Shown here piece after piece: positions 9,562-18,059 of a stretch of DNA of 60,673 bases (its first letter is position 1; each line of letters starts with the position of its first letter). The position numbers were made by a program, and so were the translations under genes. The DNA is from Bacteroidales bacterium. GTDB lineage: Bacteria > Bacteroidota > Bacteroidia > Bacteroidales > CG2-30-32-10. The notes beneath the pieces were generated by a model, which made no database searches, was not told where the DNA came from, and saw only the letters and a program-made list of their open reading frames with translations. The stretch is from the NCBI GenBank assembly GCA_035353855.1, contig DAOQAK010000018.1, positions 1 through 60,673 on the forward strand. Reading direction: 5' to 3'.

Positions 9562-9658
9562 TTAACCGCAAAATAAGCAAAGTAGTTGCATAGCATACAA
9601 GGGAAAGTAAAAATGTCTTTGTATGTATTGTTTATAAGTTTGTTTATTTTGCGGTTAA
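9562..9658. repeat. 97-bp inverted repeat between the NuoI-like gene and its maturase
   Basis: A left arm of 19 bases (9562-9580) and a right arm (9640-9658) are reverse complements with one mismatch. A second short inverted pair, catacaa (9594-9600) and ttgtatg (9619-9625), lies inside them, so the transcript could form an extended hairpin. It fills nearly the whole 126-base gap between two genes of one pathway. It may be an mRNA-processing or stability element, or a small non-autonomous repeat; it lacks a downstream T-run typical of a terminator. Confidence 0.65.
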
Positions 9659-9674
9659 TGCATTTATAATCTTT

Positions 9675-10217
9675 ATGAAAATAGCCCCTCCTAAACCTAC
9701 CCCCGATTGGAAAAAAGATTTGCACCCAGGAAATCTTACATCACTAACTGAAGAGCTTAAGAAAACAAAAAAACTGGCGATTTTGGGTGTGGGTTCTGAA
9801 TTAATGCAGGATGACAAAGCAGGTCCTGAAATTACTTTATACTTAGAGAAAAAGTATGGTAATGAAAATCCTAAGGTAAGGATATTTACAGGTTTTACAA
9901 CACCGGAAAACTTTACAAAAGCAATAGCAGACTTCAATCCAGGGCATATCATCATTGTTGATGCTGCTGATCTTAAACTTGCCCCCGGCGAATTCACTGA
10001 TCTTCCTATAGAAAGAATAACAGATTTTTCTCTTGGTACACATAAACTATCACTGGTTATGATGATCAAGTTTCTTAAAGAAACCATCAATCCTAAATTC
10101 AGCGTTCTGGCGATACAATACAAAAGTATTTTTTATGCTGAAAAAATGACTAAAGAAATGAAAACAGGAGTAAAAAAAGTATCTGCATTTCTTTCGGATA
10201 TCATTGATAATTTATAA
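9675..10217 (+). CDS. HycI/HyaD-family hydrogenase maturation endopeptidase
   Basis: This 180-residue cytoplasmic nickel-dependent protease removes the C-terminal tail of a [NiFe] hydrogenase large subunit after Ni insertion. The family pattern is visible: LGVGSELMQDDKAG (acidic Ni ligand near residue 46), VDAADL (second acidic ligand) and GTHKLSL (histidine ligand). The N-terminal 33 residues, rich in Pro and Lys, precede the usual start of the fold, so an internal start is possible, but no better Met is present. Next to the group 4 operon, it most likely processes that large subunit. Confidence 0.88.
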   Translation: MKIAPPKPTPDWKKDLHPGNLTSLTEELKKTKKLAILGVGSELMQDDKAGPEITLYLEKKYGNENPKVRIFTGFTTPENFTKAIADFNPGHIIIVDAADLKLAPGEFTDLPIERITDFSLGTHKLSLVMMIKFLKETINPKFSVLAIQYKSIFYAEKMTKEMKTGVKKVSAFLSDIIDNL

Positions 10218-10366
10218 TTCTTACCTCACTCCTATTTTCTGCAATAACAGTTACAACAATCATTTTATACCAAGTTGATAATACAATCGGTATTATATTC
10301 ATCGGAGTAATGAATTTCATGATCATATTTTATGTACCTTTATAGTATATAAAATTTTTCATCACT

Positions 10367-11464
10367 TTGAAAAAGATCATTATCCTGTTTTTCATATCCT
10401 GTTTTTCTCTTCTCTTTATAAGCTGGGGCAGTAGCGGGCATTATTGGATAAATCATAAATCAACAGAATCATTTCCTTCATCAATGAGTGAATTTATGAT
10501 ATGGGCTGATTCTCTTGCCAATCATGGCTCCGATGCCGATGACCGTAAAAGCTGGGATCCTAACGAAAGTATGCGCCATTACATCGATATCGACAATTAT
10601 GCAGAATTTATTTCTACCGGACATATCGCTTCAACTTATGATTCAGTGATTGCTTTGCATGGACAAAATTTTGTTGAAAATGAAGGGATACTTCCTTGGG
10701 CAACAAAAAACATGTATGATTCTTTAAAACTGGCGTTCATGCAACACAACTGGCATGCAGTCATTCTTCATGCATCAGACCTCGGGCATTATGTTGGCGA
10801 TGGACATATGCCGTTGCATATTACAAAAAATTATAACGGTCAATATACTAATCAAACCGGTGTGCATTCCCGTTATGAATCGTATATGATAAATAATTTC
10901 GTTAACAATCTTAATACTTATGCTGGTGATACGGTTCACTTTGTAAATAATGTTCAAAAATATATTTTCGATTATCTATATATTAATTACACATATATCG
11001 ACAGCGTACTTTATTCAGATAACTACGCACAAACTATTGCAGGCAATGATAATACAACCCAATATTACCAGGCATTATTCGATAAATCAAAAAACTTTAC
11101 AATCACCCTTTGGCATAATGCATCTCATGCCCTTGCAGAATTAATATATTCCGCTTGGGTAGATGCAGGAAGTCCGCCCTTTTCGGAACACATCAGCGAA
11201 TTTAACGGGAATATATTTGATGTAACGGTTTCGCCCAACCCACTTGCTACCAATTCAGTTTTGAATTTCAACTTACATTCTTCATCTAAAATCAAAATAT
11301 CCCTCTTCGATTTTTCAGGAAAAATGATTTATTCAAATCAAAATATTTTCCCATCAGGAAAAAATAAAATAAAAATCGAATCCTCATTACTGGCAACAGG
11401 AATCTATATTCTTAAAATAGATTCAGGAAAAAATTCAGAGGTAGTAAGGTTTTTAAAACCATAA
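10367..11464 (+). CDS. Secreted S1/P1 nuclease / zinc-dependent phospholipase C superfamily protein with T9SS sorting domain
   Basis: The 365-residue product appears to start at TTG, giving MKKIIILFFISCFSLLFISWG, a signal peptide. After it comes WGSSGH, matching the N-terminal Trp and His zinc ligands of the S1/P1 nuclease and phospholipase C fold. LGHYVGDGHMPLH (near residues 140-152) is the central zinc motif. The last ~80 residues (from VTVSPNPLATN) form a type IX secretion C-terminal domain, so the enzyme is probably released or anchored at the cell surface. Nuclease and phospholipase cannot be told apart by eye. It interrupts the two hydrogenase operons and is unrelated to them. Confidence 0.75.
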   Translation: MKKIIILFFISCFSLLFISWGSSGHYWINHKSTESFPSSMSEFMIWADSLANHGSDADDRKSWDPNESMRHYIDIDNYAEFISTGHIASTYDSVIALHGQNFVENEGILPWATKNMYDSLKLAFMQHNWHAVILHASDLGHYVGDGHMPLHITKNYNGQYTNQTGVHSRYESYMINNFVNNLNTYAGDTVHFVNNVQKYIFDYLYINYTYIDSVLYSDNYAQTIAGNDNTTQYYQALFDKSKNFTITLWHNASHALAELIYSAWVDAGSPPFSEHISEFNGNIFDVTVSPNPLATNSVLNFNLHSSSKIKISLFDFSGKMIYSNQNIFPSGKNKIKIESSLLATGIYILKIDSGKNSEVVRFLKP

Positions 11465-11582
11465 AAAATTTTACAACCTGTAATTTATAATACCCCGTGT
11501 AAGGATATAAAAATTTAAAATCCTACAAAACAAGCATTCATCACAACTAAATATATTTACAAAAAAATATCTCATACATCCC

Positions 11583-11611
11583 TTGCATTTAAAAAAAAAT
11601 ATATATTTTTG
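11583..11611 (+). promoter_or_regulatory. Promoter of the soluble hydrogenase (hox) operon
   Basis: A TTG -33 element (11583-11585) is followed 18 bases later by TATTTTTG (11604-11611), a match to the Bacteroidota TAnnTTTG -7 box. Transcription would start around 11616-11619, at the edge of the Rex-type palindrome. The start codon of the HoxE-F gene is about 48 bases downstream, behind an aggaggt ribosome-binding site. Confidence 0.65.
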
Positions 11612-11618
11612 ACTGTAA

Positions 11619-11636
11619 TTGTTAAACAAATAACAA
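11619..11636. promoter_or_regulatory. Probable Rex operator at the hox promoter
   Basis: TTGTTAAACAAATAACAA is an 18-bp inverted repeat with perfect 6-base arms (TTGTTA/TAACAA). Its size and TTGT...ACAA ends match operators of the NADH-responsive repressor Rex. It lies just past the predicted -7 box, where a bound repressor would block initiation. The same arms occur in the palindrome before the rex gene at 21448-21465. High NADH would release Rex and allow hydrogenase expression; that direction is family knowledge, not shown here. Confidence 0.72.
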
Positions 11637-11666
11637 ATAAAAACTATATAAATTTCAGGAGGTAAA

Positions 11667-13481
11667 ATGGCAAGCATAGAATCAAAAGTTATCGAAATAG
11701 CCGGCAAGTACAAGAAACAAGCCCGCCGTCTTATGGATATGCTACTTGATATTCAGAATGAATACAGGCATATTCCTAATGAGGCTATTGTTACTCTTGC
11801 CCGTGAATGCAATATTTCACAGGTTGATATCGAACAAACCATTTCGTTTTATCATTTTTTCAGTCTGACACCGGTAGGTAAATATACCGTTTACCTGAAC
11901 GACAGCGCTGTTGCCTGTATGATGGGAAGAAACGAAATTGCAAAAGCTTTCGAAAAAGAAGCAGGGATCAAATTTGGTGAAGTTACACCTGATGGGTTAA
12001 TCGGGCTGTTTAATACCGCCTGTATCGGGATGAACGACCAGGAACCAGCAGCAATCATCAACGGCGTAGTTTTCACAAAATTGAATGAAGAAAAAGTTCA
12101 GCAACTGGTAAAAGCTTTCCGTAATGGAAAAAATGTTCGCGACCTGGTATTTGATAAAGGCGATGGCGCTAATGCCACCGAATTTATTAACTCCATGGTA
12201 AATAATAATATCAGGAAAAAAGGTCCTGTTATTTTTACTGAAACCGTTGCAGGAAATGCAATAAAGAAATTAGTTAATATGACTCCCGAACAGGTTATTG
12301 CCGAAATAAAAGCATCTAACCTGAAAGGTCGTGGCGGCGCAGGTTTCCCTACAGGTATGAAATGGGATTTCTGTAATCGTTCGGAAGATAAGGATCGTTT
12401 CGTGATTTGCAATGCTGATGAAGGTGAACCCGGAACATTTAAAGACAGGGTATTGTTAACCGAATTGCCAAGCCTCGTATTTGAAGGTATGACCATTGCA
12501 GGTTACGCAATAGGCGCAAAAAAAGGAATACTCTATCTCCGCAATGAATATGTATATCTGAAAAGTTATCTTGAAAAAGTTCTTGATGCTCACCGTAAAA
12601 ATAATTTACTCGGATTGGGTATAGCAGGAAAAAAAGATTTCAATTTCGAAATTCGTATCCAGTTCGGAGCAGGCGCTTACGTTTGCGGTGAAGAATCAGC
12701 GCTGATTGAATCGGCTGAAGGAAAACGCGGCGAACCACGCAACCGTCCACCATTCCCTGTTACCAAAGGATACATTCAAAAACCAACCGTTGTAAACAAC
12801 GTAGAAACTCTTTGTTCTGTTACAAAGATTATTGAAAAAGGCGCCGATTGGTATAAAGGTTTTGGTACTGCTGATTCTACAGGTACAAAAGTACTCAGCG
12901 TTTCCGGCGATTGTGCAAAACCCGGCATTTATGAAATTGAATGGGGCATGACCATAAAAGATATGCTTGAAATGTGCGGTGCTGAAAAAGACATACAGGC
13001 ATTGCAGGTTGCAGGCCCTTCAGGCGTTTGTATCAACCCTTCACAATTCGGAAGAAAGATAGCAAACGAAGATCTGCCAACCGGAGGTTCGATGATTGTT
13101 ATTGGCAAGAAAAGAGAATTATTGAAAGACGTTGTTGCCAACTTCATGGATTTCTTTGTTGACGAGTCATGCGGTTCATGCGTTCCATGCCGTGCCCTCA
13201 CTCCTGTTCTAAAAGAAAAACTTGAAAAAGTAATTGCAGGTAAAGGTGTAAAACAAGATATCGACGATATGGTAAAACTTGGAAAAATGATGAAAGACCT
13301 TAATCGTTGCGGGCTTGGTCAAACCTGTGCCAACCCTATTCTTACCACTATTGAAAATTTCAGGGATAAATATGAATCATTGGTAAAAGCACCTAAAGCA
13401 GATGGCGTTTATGATTTTGATATGAAAGCTTCTGTTAAAGATTCCTGTGAAGTGGTTAAAAGAAAAATAAATGTACATTAA
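11667..13481 (+). CDS. HoxE-HoxF fusion: NAD(H)-reacting diaphorase subunit of group 3 hydrogenase
   Basis: This 604-residue protein has a NuoE-like thioredoxin-fold domain (about 1-150) fused to a NuoF-like domain (about 190-590). In the NuoF part, GRGGAGFPTGMKW is the FMN/NADH glycine-rich motif, GAGAYVCGEESAL the second nucleotide motif, and ESCGSCVPCR plus CGLGQTC the [4Fe-4S] ligands. Hence it exchanges electrons with NAD(H). In the NuoE part only two of four [2Fe-2S] cysteines remain (C84, C119), with D79 and N123 at the other positions, so that cluster is probably absent or altered. A strong aggaggt site precedes the ATG. HoxF proteins of Cupriavidus type are similar fusions of about this length. 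Confidence 0.9.
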   Translation: MASIESKVIEIAGKYKKQARRLMDMLLDIQNEYRHIPNEAIVTLARECNISQVDIEQTISFYHFFSLTPVGKYTVYLNDSAVACMMGRNEIAKAFEKEAGIKFGEVTPDGLIGLFNTACIGMNDQEPAAIINGVVFTKLNEEKVQQLVKAFRNGKNVRDLVFDKGDGANATEFINSMVNNNIRKKGPVIFTETVAGNAIKKLVNMTPEQVIAEIKASNLKGRGGAGFPTGMKWDFCNRSEDKDRFVICNADEGEPGTFKDRVLLTELPSLVFEGMTIAGYAIGAKKGILYLRNEYVYLKSYLEKVLDAHRKNNLLGLGIAGKKDFNFEIRIQFGAGAYVCGEESALIESAEGKRGEPRNRPPFPVTKGYIQKPTVVNNVETLCSVTKIIEKGADWYKGFGTADSTGTKVLSVSGDCAKPGIYEIEWGMTIKDMLEMCGAEKDIQALQVAGPSGVCINPSQFGRKIANEDLPTGGSMIVIGKKRELLKDVVANFMDFFVDESCGSCVPCRALTPVLKEKLEKVIAGKGVKQDIDDMVKLGKMMKDLNRCGLGQTCANPILTTIENFRDKYESLVKAPKADGVYDFDMKASVKDSCEVVKRKINVH

Positions 13482-13507
13482 TTGTTGAACAAAATAATAA
13501 ATAATAT

Positions 13508-14212
13508 ATGAGCAAAATCAAGTTCACTATAGATGGGAAAAGCTGCCAGGCAGAAGCCGGTCAAACCCTGCTGGATGCCGCAGCCGAGAATGGAGTATAT
13601 ATTCCTTTCCTGTGCCATATGAAAGGTGTTATTCCTGCCGGTTCATGCCGTGTTTGTACTGTTAAAATGAATGGCAGACCTGTTGCTGCATGCACTACTC
13701 CAATTGGCAATGATTGCGCTGAAGCAAAAATCGAAAATAATACTCCTCAACTGAATGAAATGAGGAAAACTATTATCGAATTACTTTTTGTTGAAGGAAA
13801 TCATTTCTGCCCTTCATGCGAAAAAAGCGGTAACTGCGAACTTCAGGCTTTAGCATATCGCTACCAGATGATGGTTCCGCAATTCCCTTATACATTCCCA
13901 ATGAAAAAAGTTGATGCAACAAGTCCTAAATTATATATCGACAGGAACCGTTGCATTCTTTGTAAAAAATGTATCCGCATTATAAAGACCGATGATGATA
14001 AGAGTTATTTCGCTTTCTACAAACGCGGAAAGAAACTCGAGATACATATCGACCATGAACTGGCTGCAAAAATGAACGATGCTCTTGCACAGAAAGCAAT
14101 GGACATCTGCCCTGTTGGCGCCATTCTGAAGAAAGAAAAAGGTTACGATGTTCCTATCGGGAAACGTAAATACGACAAAAAACCTATAGGTAGTGATATT
14201 GAAAAAATTTAA
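13508..14212 (+). CDS. hoxU: HoxU: iron-sulfur electron-transfer subunit
   Basis: This 234-residue protein equals the N-terminal part of NuoG. It shows a [2Fe-2S] site (C36, C47, C50, C62), the His-Cys3 [4Fe-4S] site (H99, C101, C104, C110) and a further [4Fe-4S] site (C149, C152, C155, C201 in CPVGAI). One CP motif of the usual two-cluster ferredoxin pattern is absent, as in other HoxU proteins. It passes electrons between the diaphorase and the hydrogenase small subunit in the cytoplasm. It lies 26 bases after the fusion gene and 15 before hoxY. Confidence 0.92.
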   Translation: MSKIKFTIDGKSCQAEAGQTLLDAAAENGVYIPFLCHMKGVIPAGSCRVCTVKMNGRPVAACTTPIGNDCAEAKIENNTPQLNEMRKTIIELLFVEGNHFCPSCEKSGNCELQALAYRYQMMVPQFPYTFPMKKVDATSPKLYIDRNRCILCKKCIRIIKTDDDKSYFAFYKRGKKLEIHIDHELAAKMNDALAQKAMDICPVGAILKKEKGYDVPIGKRKYDKKPIGSDIEKI

Positions 14213-14227
14213 TCAGGAGGAAAAACG

Positions 14228-14779
14228 ATGAGCAAAGCAATAGTAGCAACAGCTTCACTGGCCGGATGTTTTGGTTGCCATATGTCAATACTCGATATTG
14301 ATGAAAAAATTCTGCAACTAATCGAACTGGTTGAATTTAATAAATCGCCAATCGACGATATAAAAACCTTCACAAAACCTGTTGACGTAGGTATTATTGA
14401 AGGCGGATGCTGCAACAGTGAGAACGTAGAAAATTTAATTGCATTCCGTAAAAATTGTAAGATACTTATCTCATGCGGCGAATGCGCTATCATGGGAGGT
14501 TTGCCCGCTTTAAGAAATGGCATTCCTATCAAAGAATGCCTGGATGAAGCTTACCTTGGCGGACCTACAACAGGAATTTGCAATCCTGATAAGATCATGC
14601 CTAACGATGAAGAACTACCCATGATTCTTGATAAAGTTTATCCTTGTCATGAAATAGTAAAGATAGATTACTTCCTGCCCGGATGCCCTCCAAGAGCAGA
14701 ATTGATATGGGAAGCAGTATATGCATTGCTTACCGGTAAGGAAATGAATTTACCATACGAAGTAATTAAGTTTGATTAA
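14228..14779 (+). CDS. hoxY: HoxY: small subunit of soluble [NiFe] hydrogenase
   Basis: This 183-residue subunit binds the proximal [4Fe-4S] cluster. Candidate ligands are C14 and C17 (AGCFGCHMS), a cysteine of the ISCGECAIMG segment (C83 or C86) and C153 (PGCPPRAE). The short length, lack of a Tat signal and absence of medial or distal cluster motifs mark a cytoplasmic group 3 enzyme. An aggagga ribosome-binding site precedes the ATG, and hoxH starts 17 bases after its stop. Confidence 0.92.
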   Translation: MSKAIVATASLAGCFGCHMSILDIDEKILQLIELVEFNKSPIDDIKTFTKPVDVGIIEGGCCNSENVENLIAFRKNCKILISCGECAIMGGLPALRNGIPIKECLDEAYLGGPTTGICNPDKIMPNDEELPMILDKVYPCHEIVKIDYFLPGCPPRAELIWEAVYALLTGKEMNLPYEVIKFD

Positions 14780-14796
14780 TTTTAAAAAGAGGTACG

Positions 14797-16245
14797 ATGA
14801 ACAAGATAACTATAGAACCTGTAACCAGAGTTGAAGGCCACGGTAAAGTGACCATTCACATGGATGATAAATTGAATATTGCACAATCGCGTTTGCATAT
14901 TGTTGAGTTCAGAGGCTTTGAACGTTTCGTACAAGGACGTCCTTACTGGGAAGCTCCTGTATTGGTTCAGCGTCTTTGCGGTATCTGTCCTGTTAGCCAC
15001 CACCTGGCTGCTGCCAAAGCACTCGATGTTATTGTGGGAGCCGGAACCGGCGACGGTCTTACTGCTACCGGCGAAAAGATGCGCCGCCTGATGCACTACG
15101 GACAAATGTTCCAGTCGCATGCACTGCATTTCTTCCACCTTGCATCACCCGACTTCTTATTAGGATACGACAGCGACCCTGCATTACGTAATGTAATTGG
15201 CGTTGCATTAAAATTCCCCGATCTTGCTGTTCAGGGTGTGATGATGCGTAAATACGGACAGGAAATTATTGAAGCAACTGCCGGAAAGAAAATTCACGGA
15301 ACAGGCGCTATACCCGGTGGTATCAATAAAAACCTCACCATCGAAGAACGTGATAAATTCCTGAAAGGCGCCGACCCGATGAACATCGATAAGATGATCG
15401 ACTGGGCTTTAGCTGCTGTTGCTTTATTTAAAGAATATCACAAAGCAAATAAAGATTTCGTTGACAACTTCGCAGTATTCCCTTCAAGTCACCTGAGCCT
15501 TGTAAGAAAAGACGGCGCTCTTGATTTGTATCACGGAGTTCTTCGCGCTGTTGACAAAGACGGCAAGAGAATATTGAACGATGTGGATTACCAGGAATAT
15601 TACAAATACATCAATGAAGAAGTTCGTTCATGGAGTTATATGAAATTCCCATTCCTTACATCAATAGGAAAAGAAAACGGTTGGTATACTGTAGGCCCAT
15701 TAGCACGTTTGAATACCTGCGACTTCATCCCTACTCCACTTGCACAAAAAGAATTTGAAGAATATAAAAAATACACCAACGGAAAACCCAATCACATGAG
15801 TCTTCACATGCACTGGGCACGTTTGATTGAACTGTTACATTCAGGTGAAATGATAAAACAATTATTGAACGATCCTGATTTACAGAAAACCGATTTGGTG
15901 AAAAAAGGCAAGAAACAAATGGAAGGCGTTGGTTTGATTGAAGCTCCACGCGGTACATTATTCCATCATTACCGGATTAACGAGAATGACCAGATAACCA
16001 TGGCTAACCTTATTGTTTCAACAACCAACAATAATGAGCCTATGAACAGGGCCGTTAACGATGTAGCAAAGAAAATGTTCACCGGTAAAAAAGAAATTAC
16101 CGAAGGAATGAAAAATGCTATTGAAGTTGCCATAAGGGCTTACGACCCTTGCTTAAGTTGCGCTACACATGCATTAGGCAAAATGCCTCTGGATATTAAA
16201 TTATTCGATTCTAACCAAAACTTAATTGATAATTACAGGTCGTAA
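14797..16245 (+). CDS. hoxH: HoxH: catalytic large subunit of NAD-linked [NiFe] hydrogenase
   Basis: This 482-residue subunit holds the NiFe site: C61 and C64 in LCGICPVSHH, C452 and C455 in DPCLSCATH, and the conserved EPVTRVEGHG near the N-terminus. H458 would be the new C-terminus after a maturation protease removes the final 24 residues. With the HoxE-F fusion, HoxU and HoxY it forms a group 3 (3d/3c-like) enzyme that interconverts H2 and NAD(H). The protease for it may be the one at 20973-21428. The operon ends at a strong terminator. Confidence 0.94.
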   Translation: MNKITIEPVTRVEGHGKVTIHMDDKLNIAQSRLHIVEFRGFERFVQGRPYWEAPVLVQRLCGICPVSHHLAAAKALDVIVGAGTGDGLTATGEKMRRLMHYGQMFQSHALHFFHLASPDFLLGYDSDPALRNVIGVALKFPDLAVQGVMMRKYGQEIIEATAGKKIHGTGAIPGGINKNLTIEERDKFLKGADPMNIDKMIDWALAAVALFKEYHKANKDFVDNFAVFPSSHLSLVRKDGALDLYHGVLRAVDKDGKRILNDVDYQEYYKYINEEVRSWSYMKFPFLTSIGKENGWYTVGPLARLNTCDFIPTPLAQKEFEEYKKYTNGKPNHMSLHMHWARLIELLHSGEMIKQLLNDPDLQKTDLVKKGKKQMEGVGLIEAPRGTLFHHYRINENDQITMANLIVSTTNNNEPMNRAVNDVAKKMFTGKKEITEGMKNAIEVAIRAYDPCLSCATHALGKMPLDIKLFDSNQNLIDNYRS

Positions 16246-16260
16246 CACTACTACCTGTTA

Positions 16261-16300
16261 AAAGAAAGAGCTGCTTCGTTGAAGCAGCTCTTTCTTTTTT
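16261..16300 (+). terminator. Rho-independent terminator after hoxH
   Basis: Two 17-base arms (16261-16277 and 16281-16297) are perfectly complementary around a 3-base loop and run into a T-rich tail. The stem also carries A-rich bases on its left side, so it could stop transcripts from both directions. Confidence 0.9.
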
Positions 16301-16484
16301 ATAATCATACGCCATTGATCGGTAATCATACAGCACTATTTCCTATGCAATAGATACTGGATTTAAACAAACATAATTATCTCCAGAAACTTTGTGTTTA
16401 GTAGCTCTTTACAATCTTTGATTTCAGCGTAAATTCAAGGGGCTATGATCAGCGGTGGCTGATGTGTCTGCAAATGCATAGACA

Positions 16485-17480
16485 TTATTTTTCTTTTCTT
16501 GTTTTCTTTTCTAAAACTTTCAAGCTTTCTAAATAATTTTTTTCTGCTTCGCTCAATGTTTTTTGTTGATATTTCTGATATTCAGCGGTAGCCTTTTCAA
16601 TAGCAATTTCATGGCTGATGGCACCAGCATCCTGCAAAAGTTTTTCTCCGCTCATTGTTAAAATTTTATCCAGATGTTCAGCCCAATCTTTCATTGTCAT
16701 TGTTTGCTCTCGTTCTGCCTGACGCTCTGCAAAATCTAAATACCCCGAAACTATTTGCCCAAGCGAACGAAGCTCTTTTTCGTCTAAATAATTCTTTGCA
16801 ACCACAACGTCTTTTAAATACGGACGACTGCCCGGAAATGTCATTAGTCCCATAAATTCTTTTTCTGCATCAGCACGATTATAAATAACTTCGGCTGCTG
16901 TTTGTCCATGTACTGCAAAATGAATTTTGTTTTGAACTTTTTTAAAAAAAGCGATGGAAATTTCTGCCTTGGGATCGTAGTCAATACTTGTTGCATAAAT
17001 ATCAAGCACCTGGCGGTAAAATACTTTTTCGGAAGCACGAATATCACGTACACGCTGCAACAATTCTTTCCAATAGCCACCACCGCCCAAATTTTTAAGG
17101 CGCTCGTCGTCCATTGTATAACCTTTACGGATATATTCGTTCAGTCGTTTTGTTGCCCACTGGCGAAACTGTGTTCCCCGCAATGATTTTACTCTATATC
17201 CTACAGAAATTATAATGTCTAAATTATAGTAATTGGGGGCTTTCTGCTGAAATTCGGAAATTCCGAATTTCTTTATACATGCAGCCTCATCAAGCTCTCC
17301 TTCATTAAAAATATTTTGTATATGCTCATTTATTGTAGATTTAGCTTTACCAAAAAGTAACGCCATCTGCTCCTGCGTAAGCCATACTGTTTCATCTTTA
17401 AAACGAACATCCACCGATATTTTCTCATCTTCGGTTTTGAATAAAATAAAGTCCGATTGATTATTTTCCCTCTCTACCAT
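16485..17480 (-). CDS. RhuM-family protein
   Basis: This 331-residue protein resembles the RhuM family. The N-terminal half (VWLTQEQMALLFGKAKSTINEH, then TQFRQWATKRLNEYIRKGY) is the conserved RhuM/Fic-associated region with a putative helix-turn-helix. The C-terminal third is charged and probably coiled coil (residues ~270-325). RhuM was named as a virulence-associated protein in Salmonella, but its biochemical role is not settled. Family members often lie in accessory regions beside restriction systems. Here it stands alone, converging on the hox terminator. Confidence 0.8.
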   Translation of the reverse strand: MVERENNQSDFILFKTEDEKISVDVRFKDETVWLTQEQMALLFGKAKSTINEHIQNIFNEGELDEAACIKKFGISEFQQKAPNYYNLDIIISVGYRVKSLRGTQFRQWATKRLNEYIRKGYTMDDERLKNLGGGGYWKELLQRVRDIRASEKVFYRQVLDIYATSIDYDPKAEISIAFFKKVQNKIHFAVHGQTAAEVIYNRADAEKEFMGLMTFPGSRPYLKDVVVAKNYLDEKELRSLGQIVSGYLDFAERQAEREQTMTMKDWAEHLDKILTMSGEKLLQDAGAISHEIAIEKATAEYQKYQQKTLSEAEKNYLESLKVLEKKTRKEK

Positions 17481-18059
17481 CTTCTATAATTTTTGCTTCC
17501 TCATATTTTAACTTTTAAACATATTCACTAATGCTTCGCACTTCTTCTCCCGGGCTAGCTTGCAAGCTCTTAAACCAAGCTTTGGTTGTAGCGCAGGTTG
17601 TGGAACTTTGGTCCACCATAACGATAGATGTGTAATAAGGTTCGGTTGAATTTCAAAATTTTTGTGCCGTGGCATTTTTATTTTTCTTTTTTGTCAAAAT
17701 TCTTTTATCATTTTGTTTTTTGTTTTGATTTTTAAAATGAATGCCTAATTTTTGTGTTGCTCTATTAATGTTATTCTTTTTCACACTTTGCTATAAACTC
17801 TTTTCCAAATTTATAAATTTTTATATACTCGTTTACAAATAAATATTAATATTTCGGATACAAATTGGAAAGCTATGAGGAGTAAGTTGCAAGACACAAG
17901 TCGTAAGTAGCAAGATCCTGGTCAGGAAAATTATGTGTCAGGAGATGCAGAAGAACCGAAGTAATAAACAGAATAAATATTAACTGATAATCTTTTATGT
18001 TAAAAATTTTAACCATTTTCATTTATTCTTTTAACTTTGATATAATTATTTCAGTTGCA
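17481..18059. other. Non-coding interval without a recognisable gene
   Basis: These 579 bases lie between divergent genes. They contain a moderately GC-richer start (17540-17640) and, near 17880-17920, short imperfect direct repeats of the kind aagttgcaag/aagtcgtaag/aagtagcaag, common in Bacteroidota spacers. No convincing ORF, RNA or paired promoter was seen. Confidence 0.5.

Noticed and set aside
10367..10369. ATG starts sought for the S1/P1-like gene
   Set aside because: No ATG gives a signal peptide; the TTG start with the MKK leader fits best.
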